Assembly (NCBI RefSeq): GCF_020382885.2
Contig: NC_058493.1
Coordinates: forward strand, 22,317,499 to 22,381,498
Direction of reading: 5' to 3'
Length of the DNA stretch: 64,000 bases
Origin: Scatophagus argus
Lineage: Eukaryota; Chordata; Actinopteri; Scatophagidae
A model generated the notes under the pieces. That model was given only the letters and a program-made list of their open reading frames with translations. It was not told the origin of the DNA and made no database searches. The position numbers and the translations under genes were made by a program. The number at the start of each line of letters is the position of its first letter. Within the stretch, counting starts at the first letter, position 1. Positions 29,901 through 44,900 of the stretch are shown one piece after another.

Positions 29901-32900
29901 GACTCTCTCAAAGATGGATGACATTATTTCTCCATCACAGTTATTGTTGAGCTGTATTTCTGAACTTGACTGCAAGTTGGAAGGAGATGCACATGTACAG
30001 ATTTAAAAATGTTTGTAAAATAAAACCTGATTAAGATGTTGGCAGTGTAGGAACGCATGGAAGAATTTGGGTTCAGTAAGAAGCTTCAGTCCTGGAGCTG
30101 ATGAAATGACCAGACAGAGCAGTAACATTAGAACCAAGACTGAAACTCAACTTGAGTCATGTGAACACCAGCTAAATGTGGTCACTGCAGTGACTCAGAG
30201 GCTCAGCAGAGATTTCATTTACTTATTTCCAAGATGAGTGGAAGTCACGTTGACGGAATATTTCCCAATACAGTTTTAATTTCCTCTTGTGAAGGTGTTT
30301 TCAACACTGGTTTTATTGCAGGTTTCATTTGAGGGTTTTAATTGAAAACTTTATTTTATCTCTTGACACTAACAGTTTTAAATGCCTTTTAATCCTCATA
30401 GTACTCAAAACACTCTTTACCACCTAACAACTAGCTGTTGTTGTCACGGTTTGATTTTGTTTTTTTGCCACAGTCACACAGCAAACGGCGCGGTGAACAA
30501 AACAAAACACTTCGTATCAGCAAAAGACACAAGCATTTAAAACACTACTAAAATAAAACAGCTGTTGTGCAGTTTGCTGGAAAAAAAAAACTGGTCGGTA
30601 GAGACAGAGCTCATGTTTTTACATGTTCAGCTACAAATGTAATGAGTCCATGAACAAATACAAGAATGTATGATCAGAGTGCGGTCGTGTAATGATAAAG
30701 TGATAGCAACCTTCAGCGCTTCTCCTCTGAAAGCTGGACTTTTATCAAGACACTGAGTCTTCTCTCCTTTGTGTTACCACTATCCAGAACATATTCAGTA
30801 CCAATGGAAAATCATCTGTTACTGCATGCACATAGCGTCAACACAAACGCCTAGATATGTGTTACTGTCACCTGTGAGAGGGACGGGGGCTGTTGATGTG
30901 CTAATGGCTTTGGATTGCTTGGAGGATTTAGGGTTTGTGTTACATTATCACCTGCCCGTCCCTGCTGAGACTCTCTGGACTCTGCATCTCTGGAGCCACA
31001 GCAGCAGCAGCGTCTCTGCACACATAGTGTGATGTAGAGATATTAAGAACGCAACACACACGGCAAATGTAAAATGTCGTGAAAAGTGGATATTGTCTTT
31101 TTTTTTTTTTGATTGATTGATCTGTGCAATGATCCCTCTCTCATACTGTCCTCTGGTCTCCAGGGAGCAGCCGATCTACACCACCAGGGCCCATGTCTTC
31201 CAGATTGACCCATCCACCAAGAAGAACTGGGTCCCTGCCAGCAAGCAAGCTGTCACCGTCTCCTACTTTTACGACAGCACGCGTAACAGCTACCGTATCA
31301 TAAGCGTGGATGGATCCAAGGTACGTGTGTCATTTTTCAGAAGGAAATAATGGGACACGTTTAAACTGGCTGCGGAAGAGCACATAAAGTCAAAAGGACA
31401 ACTTAGATTTATATTCTGAAGCGTATGAGTGTCACATTGTACATAAATGAGAGCCTTCATAGAACTCTTGCGTTTCAGACGTCCCTGAACTCTGAAACAC
31501 AGCATTAAATCACATGCCACAATGCAGAATCAAAGCACGGCGAAATGTCAGCAGCAGTCAGATGGGGATAACGAGTTTGTCAAAAGGCACATAGTTTATG
31601 GTCTTCCCATGAGCTAAATCTGATGCTAGAAATACTTAGTTGTTTATGTGCGTTAGGCGTGCCAGACACACACCGTTAGAGGAGGCCATGATCATAAGGT
31701 ATTAAAACAATAAGAACACTGTATACATTTTGAGCACAACAAATACAAATAGAGACAGACCACATGTCATACTTATTGTGTCAGAATTTACACACAACTG
31801 CACATGTTCACGTCTGCGCTCGCATAGCTTCACTCTATGAACTTCATGAAAGTCTTACAAACATGTTTTAATAGTTCAGCAAAGGTCAAACAGTAACATG
31901 AAGGTTGAAATCACAGTCTGCACATCAGTAAACATCCCCCTTTTTTTTAACAAATTAACAAGAGTAGCCAAGAATTGCGTACCTGTCATGTTGCAATTAA
32001 ACTCAATTACCTGTAATTTGGCGTCGTCAACAAACAGCCGACTGTAGTCACACTTCAAGCACTGCAGAGTTTTTAAATAGTGTTCCCACAGGATAAGCTT
32101 TTCCCTTCCGAGTCGAATCCCCCTGCACTGATTTCTAACCTAATATTGATTTTATTTATTTTTTTATTCTTTTGAATTTTCTTTTGACTTCTGTCTCACC
32201 ATGTATGTTTAAAAAAAAAAAAGGAGTTGCTTGGCTGTAGAGCCTGAACAGCATGTGAACAGGGTCATATAAATGAAAACAACAACACCCCATATTCCAA
32301 AAAACAGAAAAATTCCGATTTTTCATCACAACCAGCACGATGTGGCGATCAAACCATGCTTGTGATAAGACACCATATGAGTGTGCCTGCATCCCGTATT
32401 CGCACCTTCTTTCCTGCTATCTGAAAGAGTAGATTATGTGTTTCCATGGCGATCGGAGTCTCTCTCTCTCTGTCTGTGTGTGTGAAAACTGGAGGAGGGT
32501 TATGACAGCAGTATCCCTCTGCTGACACTGCCTGGCAATCACCTTTCGCACAATCTTAAATCACACAGATTACCTGCAGAGCCACTTCAGGGACCAAACA
32601 GGTTGACGGTTGTTTTGGTATGTTCGTGTCCTCACAGTTGGTCCTTTCACCGTGCACGTCTCTGTTCGGGGTAAAGGGTCTGTTAAGTTCAGCCTTAGGA
32701 GAGCTCAGGGTTAGGATTACCAGCCCAACAGCTGAAGGGCTGCATAGCAGCTGTTTTCTGCTAAAGAGATGCTCTTTTTTTAACAGCAAAAATACCACAT
32801 ATTAGATTTCATGTTATTCAAATATACCCAATGGCTTTGAATACATTTGACCTTTTAAACTGTCTGGCTTAAACAGTTTGAGATTAGGACCACATTTTTC

Positions 32901-35900
32901 TGTGCAATTTTAGGTTTTTCTGTGCAATTTGGAAAGCGCAAAGTGGAAAAACATCTTTAACGTAATTTAAAAAAAGATCATTAAAATGCATTATTATTCT
33001 GTTGCCGCATGTCATTGTTGAGTCCAGCTCTATTACTTTCAAAATAGCTCTCTTCCCACCGCTAGAAAACAGAGAGGCAAGACTCTAATCTGTTATGTCA
33101 TCAAGCAGCACTTGTGGAGCTACAACACTGACAATACTATTGGCATTTTTTATATCTCAAGTCCCAATGAAAAATGGCAGCAATCTTTAAAAGAAAGATT
33201 TGAAATCTACTTTATTTCTGGCTAGGTGGGTAGATCTTTATTTTTATATTTTCTCGAAACCCCCAAGGCCAGGAGTCCTCTCTGCTCTCCCACTCCTGTC
33301 ATCCTGCGTGTCCTCCTGTCTCTCCACTCTCCTGTAACCCTGAGTAACAAAGCGGTATGTGTCATAAAATGTCTGCAGGCGGCAGCTATATGTGAGCTAC
33401 GAGGATTAGCATTTCTGAAATAAAGTGTTATCTCAATCTGAACAGAGATGACTCCTGCTGATTTCCGTTTTGTCCTCTGTTCCAGTTAATTGAAGTGAGT
33501 CAAAGTGATGTCGGTATGAGCAAAGTAACCGTAAGCGAGGAATTGTTGAGTCATGTCAAATAAATGTTAAAAATAGCTCGTAGTTTGTACACTTGCTGTG
33601 AGGGAGACAGGTCTGTCCAGAGGAATAGTCTGTGCTGCTATGCACACTAACAATGACAGACCGTCAGTTTATATTCGTCCATTCGTGGTGGCCAGGCAGC
33701 TCACTGATGATGATATGGCAAGTAAAGGAGCATATCAGCACTTTTGACTCTCGCTCATCCTGAATCTTGCCTCTCATACAGCAATGTACCAAGCACTGTG
33801 ACAACAGAGTGAAAAGTTTTCTTGGGGTACTTCATGAATTATTCCAAGTGTGATACGTCTCTGCACTCGCATGGAAAACACTTTGCACTCTCCTCTTGTT
33901 TTCTGTATTTTCCATGCTTTTTTTGCTTCAGATTTTTCTCTCGTACATCCTACTGGCTCTTTAACTGACTGTTTTTTTTTCTATATTTCTTACTGTGTCT
34001 CCCACAGCCAGAGTCCAAAATTAACATTTTAGTTCATGCGCCTAAGGCTGGTGAGCTAAAAGACATGTTTCTGTCAAGAGTAAGAAGTCATATTTCTCTA
34101 AGTGAGCTTGTTAAATATGTTTCTGGTTCATAGGTTTACCAGATGTTCTGTTCATATCTAGCCTAATGTATAGGCAAATATTACACCTTCCAGTTCTCTG
34201 TGTTTATTATCACCTTGTGCCTGCACCCCAAGTGAACCGAGCAGTTTCCTACCTGTGTGTCATAAAGTTTCTACCAGGAAGAATTAGCAAAGGCTTAAGG
34301 CATAATTCCAGCCTTAGAATTTCCTGTGTGCTGTGAGGCTGCATCACACCAACAGTGACTTTAATGATATCACATTAAAGTCATATACAGCTTCCACTCT
34401 TCTGGGACGGCTTTCCGCAAGATGTTGGAGTGTTTCTGTGGGATTTTTTTACCCAGCCATGCAGTTGAGCATTTGTGAGGTCAGACACTGATGTTGGACC
34501 AAAAGTCCTGGCTTGCAATCTCTGTTCCTCCCAAAGGTGTTCATTGGGGTTGAGGTCAGGACTCTGTGTGGGCCAGTCAAGTTCTTCCACACCAAACTCA
34601 TCCAACCATGTCTTTATGGAGCTTTGCTTTGTGCACTGGGGCACAGTCATGCTGGAATAGAAAAGGGCCTTCAACAAACTGTTGCCACAAAGTTGGAAGC
34701 ATAGCATTGTACAAAATGTCTTGGTATGCTGAAGCATTAAGATTTCCCTTCACTGGAAGGAAGGGACCTGAAAAACAGCCCCACACCACACCTGAATTCA
34801 ATCATAAACAGGTGTCCCAATACTTTTGTCTATATAGTGGAGCTCTGCAAAGATATGCTTAAAGGTCTCTGCAGGTGTACGCAGTGCAGGGTGTTTCTCA
34901 TGTAATGCTTTTCTGCCTTTGCAGACAAAGCGCTTTACTCTCATTGACCCTCTCACTGGCCTTTCTTACACTCAAACACATACACACTCACATGTCAGTT
35001 ATGACATTGTTGCTATTCAAGGCACTGGCCCATTTATTGGGTTCAGTGTTTTGCTCAAGGACACTTGGTCATACGGACAGGAGGAGGCTGGGATCAAACA
35101 GCCAACCCTATCCGCTCTACAGTACGTCCTGAGCTACGACGAGCCTTCATCAAACAAAAAGTTGACACTTGTCTCTAACTTCTGATTTGGGCTTCCACTT
35201 GATTATGGAAAGTATGAGGGCCAGCTCAGCTCAGTAGATCTTCAAGTTTTTGAGGAAATACAGAAAACAGCCTTCACTTTTGGACGTTGATACGGTGACG
35301 AAGCCCAGACTCCAACTCAGTGAGCCCCACCTTCAAAAACCAAACCTGCGTCAGTGTCGCCAGGGAACACTGTGTTTTTGCAGTCCTTAATATATGGTGA
35401 GATACGAATATGCATCAGGTCATTAAGGCGGCTGGCAGACACACAAGAAATATTTAACATTTCTTCACACCTCTGCTTGATGAGCAGTCCCAGTTTTTTC
35501 CATTTGGCTGTGATGAGAGGACCATCGTCCCGTCTTTCTTTGGCTGTGTTTTTGTCAAACATGGTGGCCTTTTCCTCCTGTTCATAATCATGGCTACCCT
35601 CACAGTTCATCTGTTCTCCATTATCTTGATATATATTTTTCAAAATTGTGGCTTTGTGCTGTGCATTCAGCTGGAACTCACTGACGTCTGCGATTTTTTT
35701 TTTTTTTTTTGACCACACTTAAATAGTGAGTTATTCAGATATGACAAACAATGCAGTAGAGTTTTTGTTTTTTGTTTTTTGTATGAACACACTATTCAGT
35801 TATCATGTTTCAGAGTATGATGTTTCAGCCCTGTATGATATGTGGAATGAAGACACAAGTTAGCCAAAGATTTTGGCTCTCTAGATATCCAAGACATGTA

Positions 35901-38900
35901 AATTTTCATCCCCCAAAAAAAGCTACCACTCGGCTATGACAAAGTCTTCTGGCATTTGGTGCTTGTCATGTGATCACAGCTCTTTTCCTCTCGTACACTC
36001 TTCTACCATGTTCTCCTGCATTACTTACTGACTCTGCAGATTCTGTGTACTCTGCAGACACATAATCAGCCGAGGAAGATTTTTCCAATAACCTCCCGGC
36101 TGCCTCTGAGTCTCTAACTGACCCCCAGGCCGTTGGCCAGCTGAGCTGCACTCTCTGCTTCCTGTGCCACTTGATCCACAGCCTGCCCACCACCGGCACA
36201 GCTGCCAGCGTCACTCGGCCCCCCCGTCACACCCTCCCACTCTCACTGACGCATCAGTCACAGGGCCAGTGAATCACTGGGGGGGGGGCAACATAGTCCT
36301 GTATGTTTAGCTTAGAGATTATTAGCTGGGATTTCACATCTTGCATGTATTCATTTTTCTTTCTTTCTTTCTTTTTTTTTTTTGGGAAACTCATTTCCTA
36401 CTCATGTCTCTGTAGGTGTTATGATAATACAAGCTCAGTAACCTGGATGATATGGTGGAATTCACTGTGTCACAGTGATTAGTATCAATCATGATCTAGA
36501 AAAATATTCTAAATGACATGAAACAGTGACAACAACTGACTTTCTCGACAGACAGATAAAATATCAAAAAAATGTTTTACATAAAGGCCGAGGTGACGTC
36601 TCCGAACGGCTTGTTTTGTCCAGATATTCAGTTTGCGATCCTGAGAGACAAAGAGAGGCTGCAAATCCTAACTGTTCAGAAGCTGGAACTGAGTGATGTT
36701 TGCTGTTTTCGCTTGAAAAATGACTTTCCATCCGTGTATTGATTAATTGACGTCAGTTGTTTCAGCTCTACATCAGTCAAACCTCTTCCTTATGTGTAAA
36801 ACAAAAACTTCAACTATGATATTCGCTTTTCATTGCAAATAACTTAATTGTTTTTTTTATCAAACGGTGATGCATACAATTCCTCTTTAAGCCAGCCACA
36901 AATGGACTGAATTATCAGCGAGTTTGAGTGTCGAGTGAGTTTCAGGTGTTCAGAGCAGGACGCTGACATCGACCGGTTAACTACCCTAGCTGAGTGTTCA
37001 CTTGAATTGGAGTCAGTTTGAAGAGGTAAAATTTCAAGCTCTGCACTTGAGATGTAGAGGGAGGCTATGACAGGGTTTTTTGTTTGTGCAAACAAAGGAA
37101 ACAAAGCTGAGAAGAAATTTTGACTCTCACTTGGCTGATTGATAACATCTGATGAATGAGAGGGTGATCTGCACCAGGAAACCATGTCTTTTCATTCAGA
37201 AATTTCTTCTTGACATGTTATTGTTGTTACGAATGTTTGCCATCTGTTCACCTAATTCTTCATTTTAATCGAGGAGCAACAGCCCAGTTTCTCCTCAGCA
37301 ATCATTAAAGTTTCATCACACCTTCACACTTCTCTTTGAGCCCTCACAGTGAGCTCTGTTAAATATTAAATATATAATGTTGTTTGGGCTTTGCCCCGCT
37401 TCCTCTACTGAGCAAATGAGGTAGCCTTTGTTTTGATGAAAGCCTCTAAAAGAGAGTGATCATCAGATAACAGGAACTTTGGTAAACTGCCACCCTCCTT
37501 ATAATCCACTGAGGAATGTGGCCTCAATCAGAGGTTGCTCATGTAATTTCTGCAGTGTGTATGATACTGATAAAGGTCTCTTCTGTGTGTGTGTGTTTGT
37601 GCAGTAATCTCTCTCTCTCTCTCTCTTTAGGCACCATTAGCCTTCTTCTGATTGTGACACAAATATCTTGGAGGGAATTTTATTGTGTGCTAATGCGCTT
37701 GTGTGTGTGTGTGTGTTAGATCAGTCTCTACTTTTTTGGGTCGGTCTGTCCAGCAATGATGCAGTGGAAAGTGTTTTAACACCTCAGCCGCTGAAAAGAT
37801 GGAGAGGGAGACAGTGGGGGCGTAGAAAAGGACACGAGTCTGTCAGCAATTTGGATTCTCGAGTCCTATGTTCAGAGCCATGTTGCTATGAAACAAGGGC
37901 TGCACTGTGATTAAACTGTCTCCTATTGTTTCTTAATTGTTGGGGTAATTTGCATGCGCTGTTTTTAAATTCTCTTATATCTTGGTAGTCCGAATCAGTC
38001 TGTGTACATATGGAAGTCGGAAATTAAAGCCGCTTGTGTTTGCATGCACATCTAACTGGCATCTAACTGTTCATACATGGTTAGACGCATAACTACAGCA
38101 CTGCAGCAAACACCCAGATCAGTGCAGTGTGGTCTGGACTGAAACAAGGTTAGAAGTATCTGTTGGTTCCTGCTGTCGCTGCCTCGTGCTCTCGTTACAA
38201 TTTTAGACTGCAGCAGATGTTTTCTGGTTGCTGATTTACTGCATAGCTACAACAGGTGAGTCTCTACTGTGGCATATATGGACACTGTAATGTGACCACT
38301 TGGAGGTTAGTGGGTCAGTAGTCACCACCATGTAGTGTGTGTCATTCTGTGTGGGTTAGTATTTGATTTTATCAATTTTTTGAACTAATTTTCTCATTTT
38401 TCAATTGTGGAACAAAATAACAAGTACAAAAAAATTCTAATTTTCATACACATGCAGTATGTCTCTGCCTACCCAGTGGGGACCCCGCTGGGAGGTCCCA
38501 TGGACTTATTGATCTTGACATCCTACACATCGAGTGTTGTGTAAAGTGTGGCGTTTCTCTGTTCATGACCCACGATGATTGAGCTGCTTTTGCGTTGCTG
38601 CACGTGACCACGTCTGCAACGTGTGCATCATTAATTTGGGAAGTGAACAACTCAAGTAATGAACGAAACCAAAGCTTTTTGGTAACCCCATTAAAAATTT
38701 AAGCTGTGTTTGACAGTCATTGTTAGATAAGGTCTTTTTATGGTAACCTGTCAATTCAGACAAAACTTTGGATGCTGAGCCCCAGAACTGTGGAACAGAG
38801 GGACAATCCCTGATCACCTGTCACATCACTGAACCTGCACCATTCATCTACACTTAATTTCTTTGCTTTTGATGTATAAAATGTTTCCCTCTAGAGAGAG

Positions 38901-41900
38901 AGAATACAAAAGACAGTTATTTAAGTAATTATCAAACCTTGCTTTCTGTACAAACATATCTATGAATGTGACTGCTTTTATGAGGTGGATCATCCTGAGA
39001 AAGAAATAACAAATATAAGAACTGTAATCAAACTTGTCACTGTGGTGAAAGATGTGGGCGGGGCGTTAGAGATTCACTCTGGAAGGAATGGTGTTAACAA
39101 TAGGTGATTGTCCTTTGCTAAATCAATAGGACTATTCATCATGTGAATGCAGCTCCTGGCACTCCTCCTCTAATATGTCTTGGCTGAAGAGAGAGAGATG
39201 GTTTTCCCACAGCTGGTATCTCACTGAGGGAGCGAGGCCATCAGATGGACATAAGAAGTATGCCAGACATCTACACTTTTATGATAATTTGCTTTACCCT
39301 AACAGGTGATCATCAACAGCACCATCACACCCAACATGACGTTCACCAAGACATCACAGAAGTTTGGCCAGTGGGCGGACAGCAGAGCCAACACGGTGTT
39401 CGGACTGGGCTTCGCTTCGGAGCAGCAACTAGCCAAGGTGAGAGGTTTCTGTATGATGTTAGTGTGGTGTGTGTTAGTAACTGAACATCAGGTGGGGGAA
39501 ATGAAGCAATCAGATGAGGATTTTAGGACATATCTCATTCTTAAATCCTCACTATCACCAGATAATTGGCTCCATTATCTCCCAAAACTTTAAGAGGCGC
39601 CACACTGTGTTTGACATTTCACTTGAATTCTCACTGATCATCCAGCGTCTCTTTTATTTTCAGTTTGCCGAGAAGTTCCAGGAGGTAAAAGAAGCAGCCA
39701 AGCTAGCAAAGGACAAATCTCAAGAGAAGGTGGAGACGTTGAGTAATCACTCTCAGGTAAATTATATCTCTGTGCTGTCTGAAATCCTGATTCAGTCGAA
39801 CTGTCTCCTCTACAGTCACAGTCGACCTCTGCAGAGAGAAAACTAGCAGCAATGCGGAGAAAAATGAAACTTTGCGATTTAGCTCGCTTTCCTTCACGAA
39901 CGCCGAGGGGTAACAATCTGTGTTCAATAACGGCTTCTGCCGTAGTCCAATGATGAAGATCAGATATGTATATGAACACAAGTCTGATGCCAACAGAAAC
40001 CATTCATGTAACAGTGTGACTCATCGTCATCAATGAGAGGTCAGAGTTCATCTATGCTGCTTATTATCTGACAGGCACCTTTAGAAGTTCAAAGGCCGCC
40101 GAGATTAATAAAACAAATGTTTCTCAGTACCTGCAGCCGTGATCTGGAATTGGTCATTGTTTAAGTAAATAAACGAGGTAGTTCGTGCAGTCACTGCCAG
40201 GTCACCGGCTGCCAGGCCTTCCCACTGCCTGCGCTGACTCCAGATGGCAGAAATCAGACTCGGCTCTGAGACTCACAAAGCTGCTGGGCCATATGACATG
40301 ATGAATACTGGCAACAGTTTTTCCTCACCCCTCCGCTGTCATAGCTGACGTGTGCAGGATGTTTACAGCGCTGCCGCCCAAAGCAGCCCAAGGGCCTTTC
40401 TTCACGATCAGTCGTGTTAGGAGATGCATTTTACAGATTTTTACCCATCATACCTCTGGAAGGCTTCAGGTAAGCTTTGACTTCCCTCTGTCACCTACCA
40501 GGAGTCCGGACGTGACACGCCCTCAACCAACCAGGCGTCCAGCATTAACGGGACAGATGACGAGAAGATCTCTCATGTCGGTCCGGAGGCTGCCGTGCTG
40601 AAGAGCGAGAACGAACGTCTGAAGAGCGCAGTGGAACAGAGGTAAGGTTTAACTTCACGGTAAAATCAAAAGAACCTTGTTTTAATGTGATGCATTTCCC
40701 CCCTTCATGATTTAAAAAAAAATCAGTGACAGTACTACATGATCTATCAGCATCCTTTTTGTAAAAGTAATATTTCAGCAGTTAAGCAGCTCCAGTGCTG
40801 TAAAAGCACTCTTTATGGAGTCTGACAGTTTTCTGTTTTTTTTCATTCTGATCTCCTCATGTCCGAATAAATTCACACAAATTAGTCTGCAGCTGGTGCT
40901 AATGTATAAAGCATATAAACGTCCTCTGGAGTAGCAGCAGCAAATGCACAAGTGTTGGAAATCTTTATGTCATCCGAATACAAACTAAGCAGAGTGGATA
41001 CTGTTAACGTGGTCGTGTACAAACGCTCCACTGTGATTATAAGCACTCACTGTATGACTTATCCAATCACGGTGCTCGGTCAGAAGCGCACATACTACAC
41101 ATCAAACCTTTCATCCCGAGGCCTTCACACTGATTCAAGAATTTCTAAAAGTCAAAAGATGGTGATCTGAAGGTATCATAGCATAGCAGTCAGTTTAACC
41201 AAGTCTCAGAACAGGCATCTTGTAATTTCAACACCAAACCCAGCAGCTCTTAATCACTTTTCACACAGTTTTTGTTCTTGTGTTTTAATCGTCTCAGCAA
41301 ACCAGACTGTGCTCAAATGTTCTCCCTCTTCATTTATTGGTGCTGAGATGATAGCACATCCCCAACGGGCTCAAAATTCATCTGATCTAATCGAAAGAAT
41401 GGCGCTGCTCTATTGCACCATTTGGTTATCTGGCCTTCATAATCCAGATTCTGAGTGTTTAAATCGGTAAATTGCATGAAACACCAGATGTGGTTCCAGA
41501 TGGATTATAAATGACCCCAGGGCATCAGGCTCAACTAAAACTACAGTGAGTACATTTAGCCAGAATCAGTACTGGGTGGCAACATAAACGTGACTGACAT
41601 GTTCGGTCCAGATGGGACAAAAGGCCCTGAGGTAACAGAAAGGACCAATTAATGGACCTTACCTGGCAATCCTTAAGAATGTGAACATCTGCACGAATGG
41701 TGATGGTAATGCTTTAGCTTACAGGTCCAATAATTTCCCTAGAAGGGAAATAATACATTATCATACACTCTTAAGAAGGTGTCTGGACAGGACAATGTAA
41801 TTTGGTGCTGATTACATGTATGTATATATTATAAGTGCTAGTCCAGAGAGTGTTTTACTCGATACACAACATGTAAAATCTGCCAGTGGAAAAGAACATA

Positions 41901-44900
41901 ATCCAGCAAATACGGAAGCTGAGCTTTCCAATAATAAATCACTCATGAATGAATATATTGCATGTACTTGGTTATTTGATTTATATTGCTGCATATCTTT
42001 AGAGGTATGTTGTATTTGAGTTCTTTAGTGCTTCAAGCTTACACACGTATTGTTAAACTTCTTCGGCTTAGTTTGCTCCACCGTTGTTCTCCGTCTTTCT
42101 TGGCCCTATTTCATGCCTTCTCGAGGCTTTGGCTTTTGATTTTGTTTTGTGGAAGTGTGTCACAGCGGTGAAGCAGCTGAGGACTGCAGAATGCTGCGGT
42201 GCAAGTCTGTCCACATTTAAGAGAGCAGCCCACTTCAGCCCAGCCATGCATAAGGAAGGGAACAGCGATGCATACTAAATATACATCAAGCCCTCTCCAA
42301 CCTTATTGATAAGACAGCAACACACAGTCTGTGGTATGAAAAGATAACAAACTGTATCGCAGCACATATCAGGGCTACAGCTCATTAGACCTTTGAGACT
42401 TTACACTTTTCGCTTTTATATTGTCTAAAGCTAATTAAATACTCATGGCTGGAAGGATTTTGAAGCATTATGCGTCATGTCCGCGGACATTTCAACACGA
42501 ATCGTCTGCATTTTTCTTCCCATTATTAACTCTTCCCACTGGATTTCTCTCCGTCTCTCCTGTCTGGCAGCAACACGAACGCCAAGAAGTGGGAGACAGA
42601 GCTGCAGACTTTAAGAGAAAATAACGCCAGGCTCGTGGACGCACTGCAGGAGTCCTCGGCTAATGTGGAGAGCTGGAAGAAACAACTCGGTGCCTGCAAG
42701 GATGAGAGTGACACACTCAGGGCAAAGGTAATACAGTCATGCACTCCTCCAGGGAAGTTACACGATGTACAAAAAGCCATCAGTCCTGTTGGCAGAAAAG
42801 GTGACTGGTTAGAAACACTGTTGGCTCTTCTTTAAGACGAAACTGCATCACAAACGGTCACAAAGTGAATGTTTGGTTAATCTCTTACATAAAACATGTA
42901 TAGAAGGCTTCTTCGGTTACTCCACTCTAAGTGAACAAAGTCATGTACACTTTATTAGGTCCTGTGTTCCCTACACCAGCGTCCACTATAAATAGAATCA
43001 TTTCAGTTTCATAATCAATGTGGGCTCTTACTGCAGCAGGGCTGGCGTTGCAACGATACACACTGCAAGTTTACTTCTAATTGCTTGTGCCACCTGTCAC
43101 AATGACACCACTTACACTGCACATTCCACAAATAATTATCGGATGCATGTTGGGCAAACAAACTGAAATTGTGTCTACTTTTAGCAATAAAAGCATGACA
43201 TTTTTCATTAACCGCTCTCTTCTCTTTCTGATCCGTGCGTAGATTGCAGAACTTGAAGCTCAGTGTCGTGAAGCCGAACAGGAGAAGCAGAAAAACGCCC
43301 AGCTGAGTGTACGAGTGCAGGAGCTGGAGGCCGAGCTGCACGACAAAGAGCAGGTGAGACGTCCTCGTTAACATTTGTCTGAAAACAAACAGGTTCGTGG
43401 TTCGCTCGGTCCCGTTCGTCCTTTTCTGCATGAAGTAAATCCGTTTTCAGGCCAGCACTCCACCCCTTCACCCCAGTTACAAATCTGCTTTCTCTTCCTC
43501 ATTTCTGTCGCTCACTGTACACCAGCTCGCCGCCTCTCGTTCTCAGGCAGGACCACTCCTCTCCCTCAGGAGCTGATTATACCTCAGGAGGAAGTGATAG
43601 GTTTTGCTGTGGGATCTGGTGTTTTGTATGGATGAGTCTTTTTATTTTCGCCTACCCGGCTAAATCCAGACCTTCACACAGCCCATTGTTTTATTTACTT
43701 ATTTTTTTCACCTCTCAGTTTCTGTGCTGCTTATTTATTTAGTTATTTATTTTCGTCAGTTTACTTCATCATATTCATTTTTGGCACAATTGAAGTCCAC
43801 TGTGATAATGATCAGACAGGGGAAATGTAAATGCACCCACTGACTTTGTCTCTGGTCAGATCAGCAGGGAATTTTGGCACAAATGTCATTAGCGGCATTG
43901 CCTCATGTCTGCTGCATCAGTCATCCATAATCCAAACTGACTGTCAGCTGTGCACAGTCTAATGCTGCTGTTATTTCTAATGAGGATGAGGCCCTGCGTG
44001 GCCGCTCGTTTGACCTTAGCTCATTGCTGGTTAAATACTGTTTCCGTCTGCGGAGGAAGGACCGACTTCTGGTAATCCCTCGACAGTCTCGCTGCCTTTT
44101 CCCCACACTGACATTCTCCCCATCGACGTCATGAAAGGGAGACACAAGAGAGTGACCATCTGCTTTCTGTCAGTGCTTCAGAGCAGGAGGATTTTTCTGC
44201 TTATCAAGGGAACAATCACAATTTGTCACAGCCCAAGGTGACATCTCAATCAGGACTTCAGTTAATCATTATTCTCATTATTGGTTAATCGCCAGAAAAT
44301 CACATCACCGCTCAAGGTGAAGTCAACAAATGTCCAGCACAGCAAACTTTTGACAGTAGAAAACCTGGAACCATCAAGTGTCCGGGCATTTCTACATGGA
44401 AAAAAATGACCTAGAGGATTGATTAATAATAGCTGAAGAGTAATTTTCTGTTCATTCACTGATCGATGACGCTCTGGTCTTATTAAATACTTGTTTTACT
44501 TGTTTATTCTGATCACCAATCAGAACCCAAAGATATTCAATTTACAGTCACATAGAAACAGAGTCTAGCAGTATGGCCACATATTTGAGATGCAGGAACA
44601 AGCAAATGTTCGATACTTTTGGAGCTACCATATTTTACGAGTTGCCCCTTTATTGGTGCTGATTACAGTGTTGCAAAAGACTGACGTTTATAGCCTTGTT
44701 GCGTAAAGACCCTTTAAAATTCCCTGAGGTAAACTGTGTGTCTGGGATAGTCTAGTTTAGCACCTGGCAGCCTGAGTATTAATAGAACATATAAATCTTT
44801 CCTTGGAGAGAGCGGTACATCTTACACAACAACAGGGAGGAAGTAGTTCAAAGAGCTAGAGCTGATTTATTTTTTTTTTTTTCCTAGATCATAAGAATAA

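Larger units (their letters stand above)
19717..31163. other. HOMER2 intron 1 (11.4 kb)
   Basis: I see no additional coding exon here. The intron carries an old dispersed repeat (20985-21270), a second repeat with related ends (21321-21625), CA microsatellites (about 22125-22159 and 26952-26976), an internally deleted Tc1 relic (25453-26042) and a hAT-like MITE with target-site duplication (29077-29290). Alternative first exons or enhancers would be expected in a long first intron, but none can be pointed to from sequence alone. Confidence 0.55.
31321..39305. other. HOMER2 intron 2 (8.0 kb)
   Basis: This intron contains a Tc1 relic (34382-34842), a SINE-like fragment in inverted orientation (about 35030-35110), an unassigned 133-codon antisense open frame (35317-35718), an old dispersed repeat (36540-36780) and TG/TC microsatellites near 37.6-37.7 kb. 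No HOMER2 alternative exon was recognised. In HOMER1 a comparable position gives rise to short activity-induced isoforms, but nothing here shows that for HOMER2. Confidence 0.5.

Noticed and set aside
36844..37185. 113-codon minus-strand frame in HOMER2 intron 2
   Set aside because: I recognise no family, it has no splice links, and its length fits chance.
39514..39846. 110-codon plus-strand frame overlapping HOMER2 exon 4
   Set aside because: It reads through introns 3 and 4. The real coding segment is 39664-39756 with canonical splice sites.
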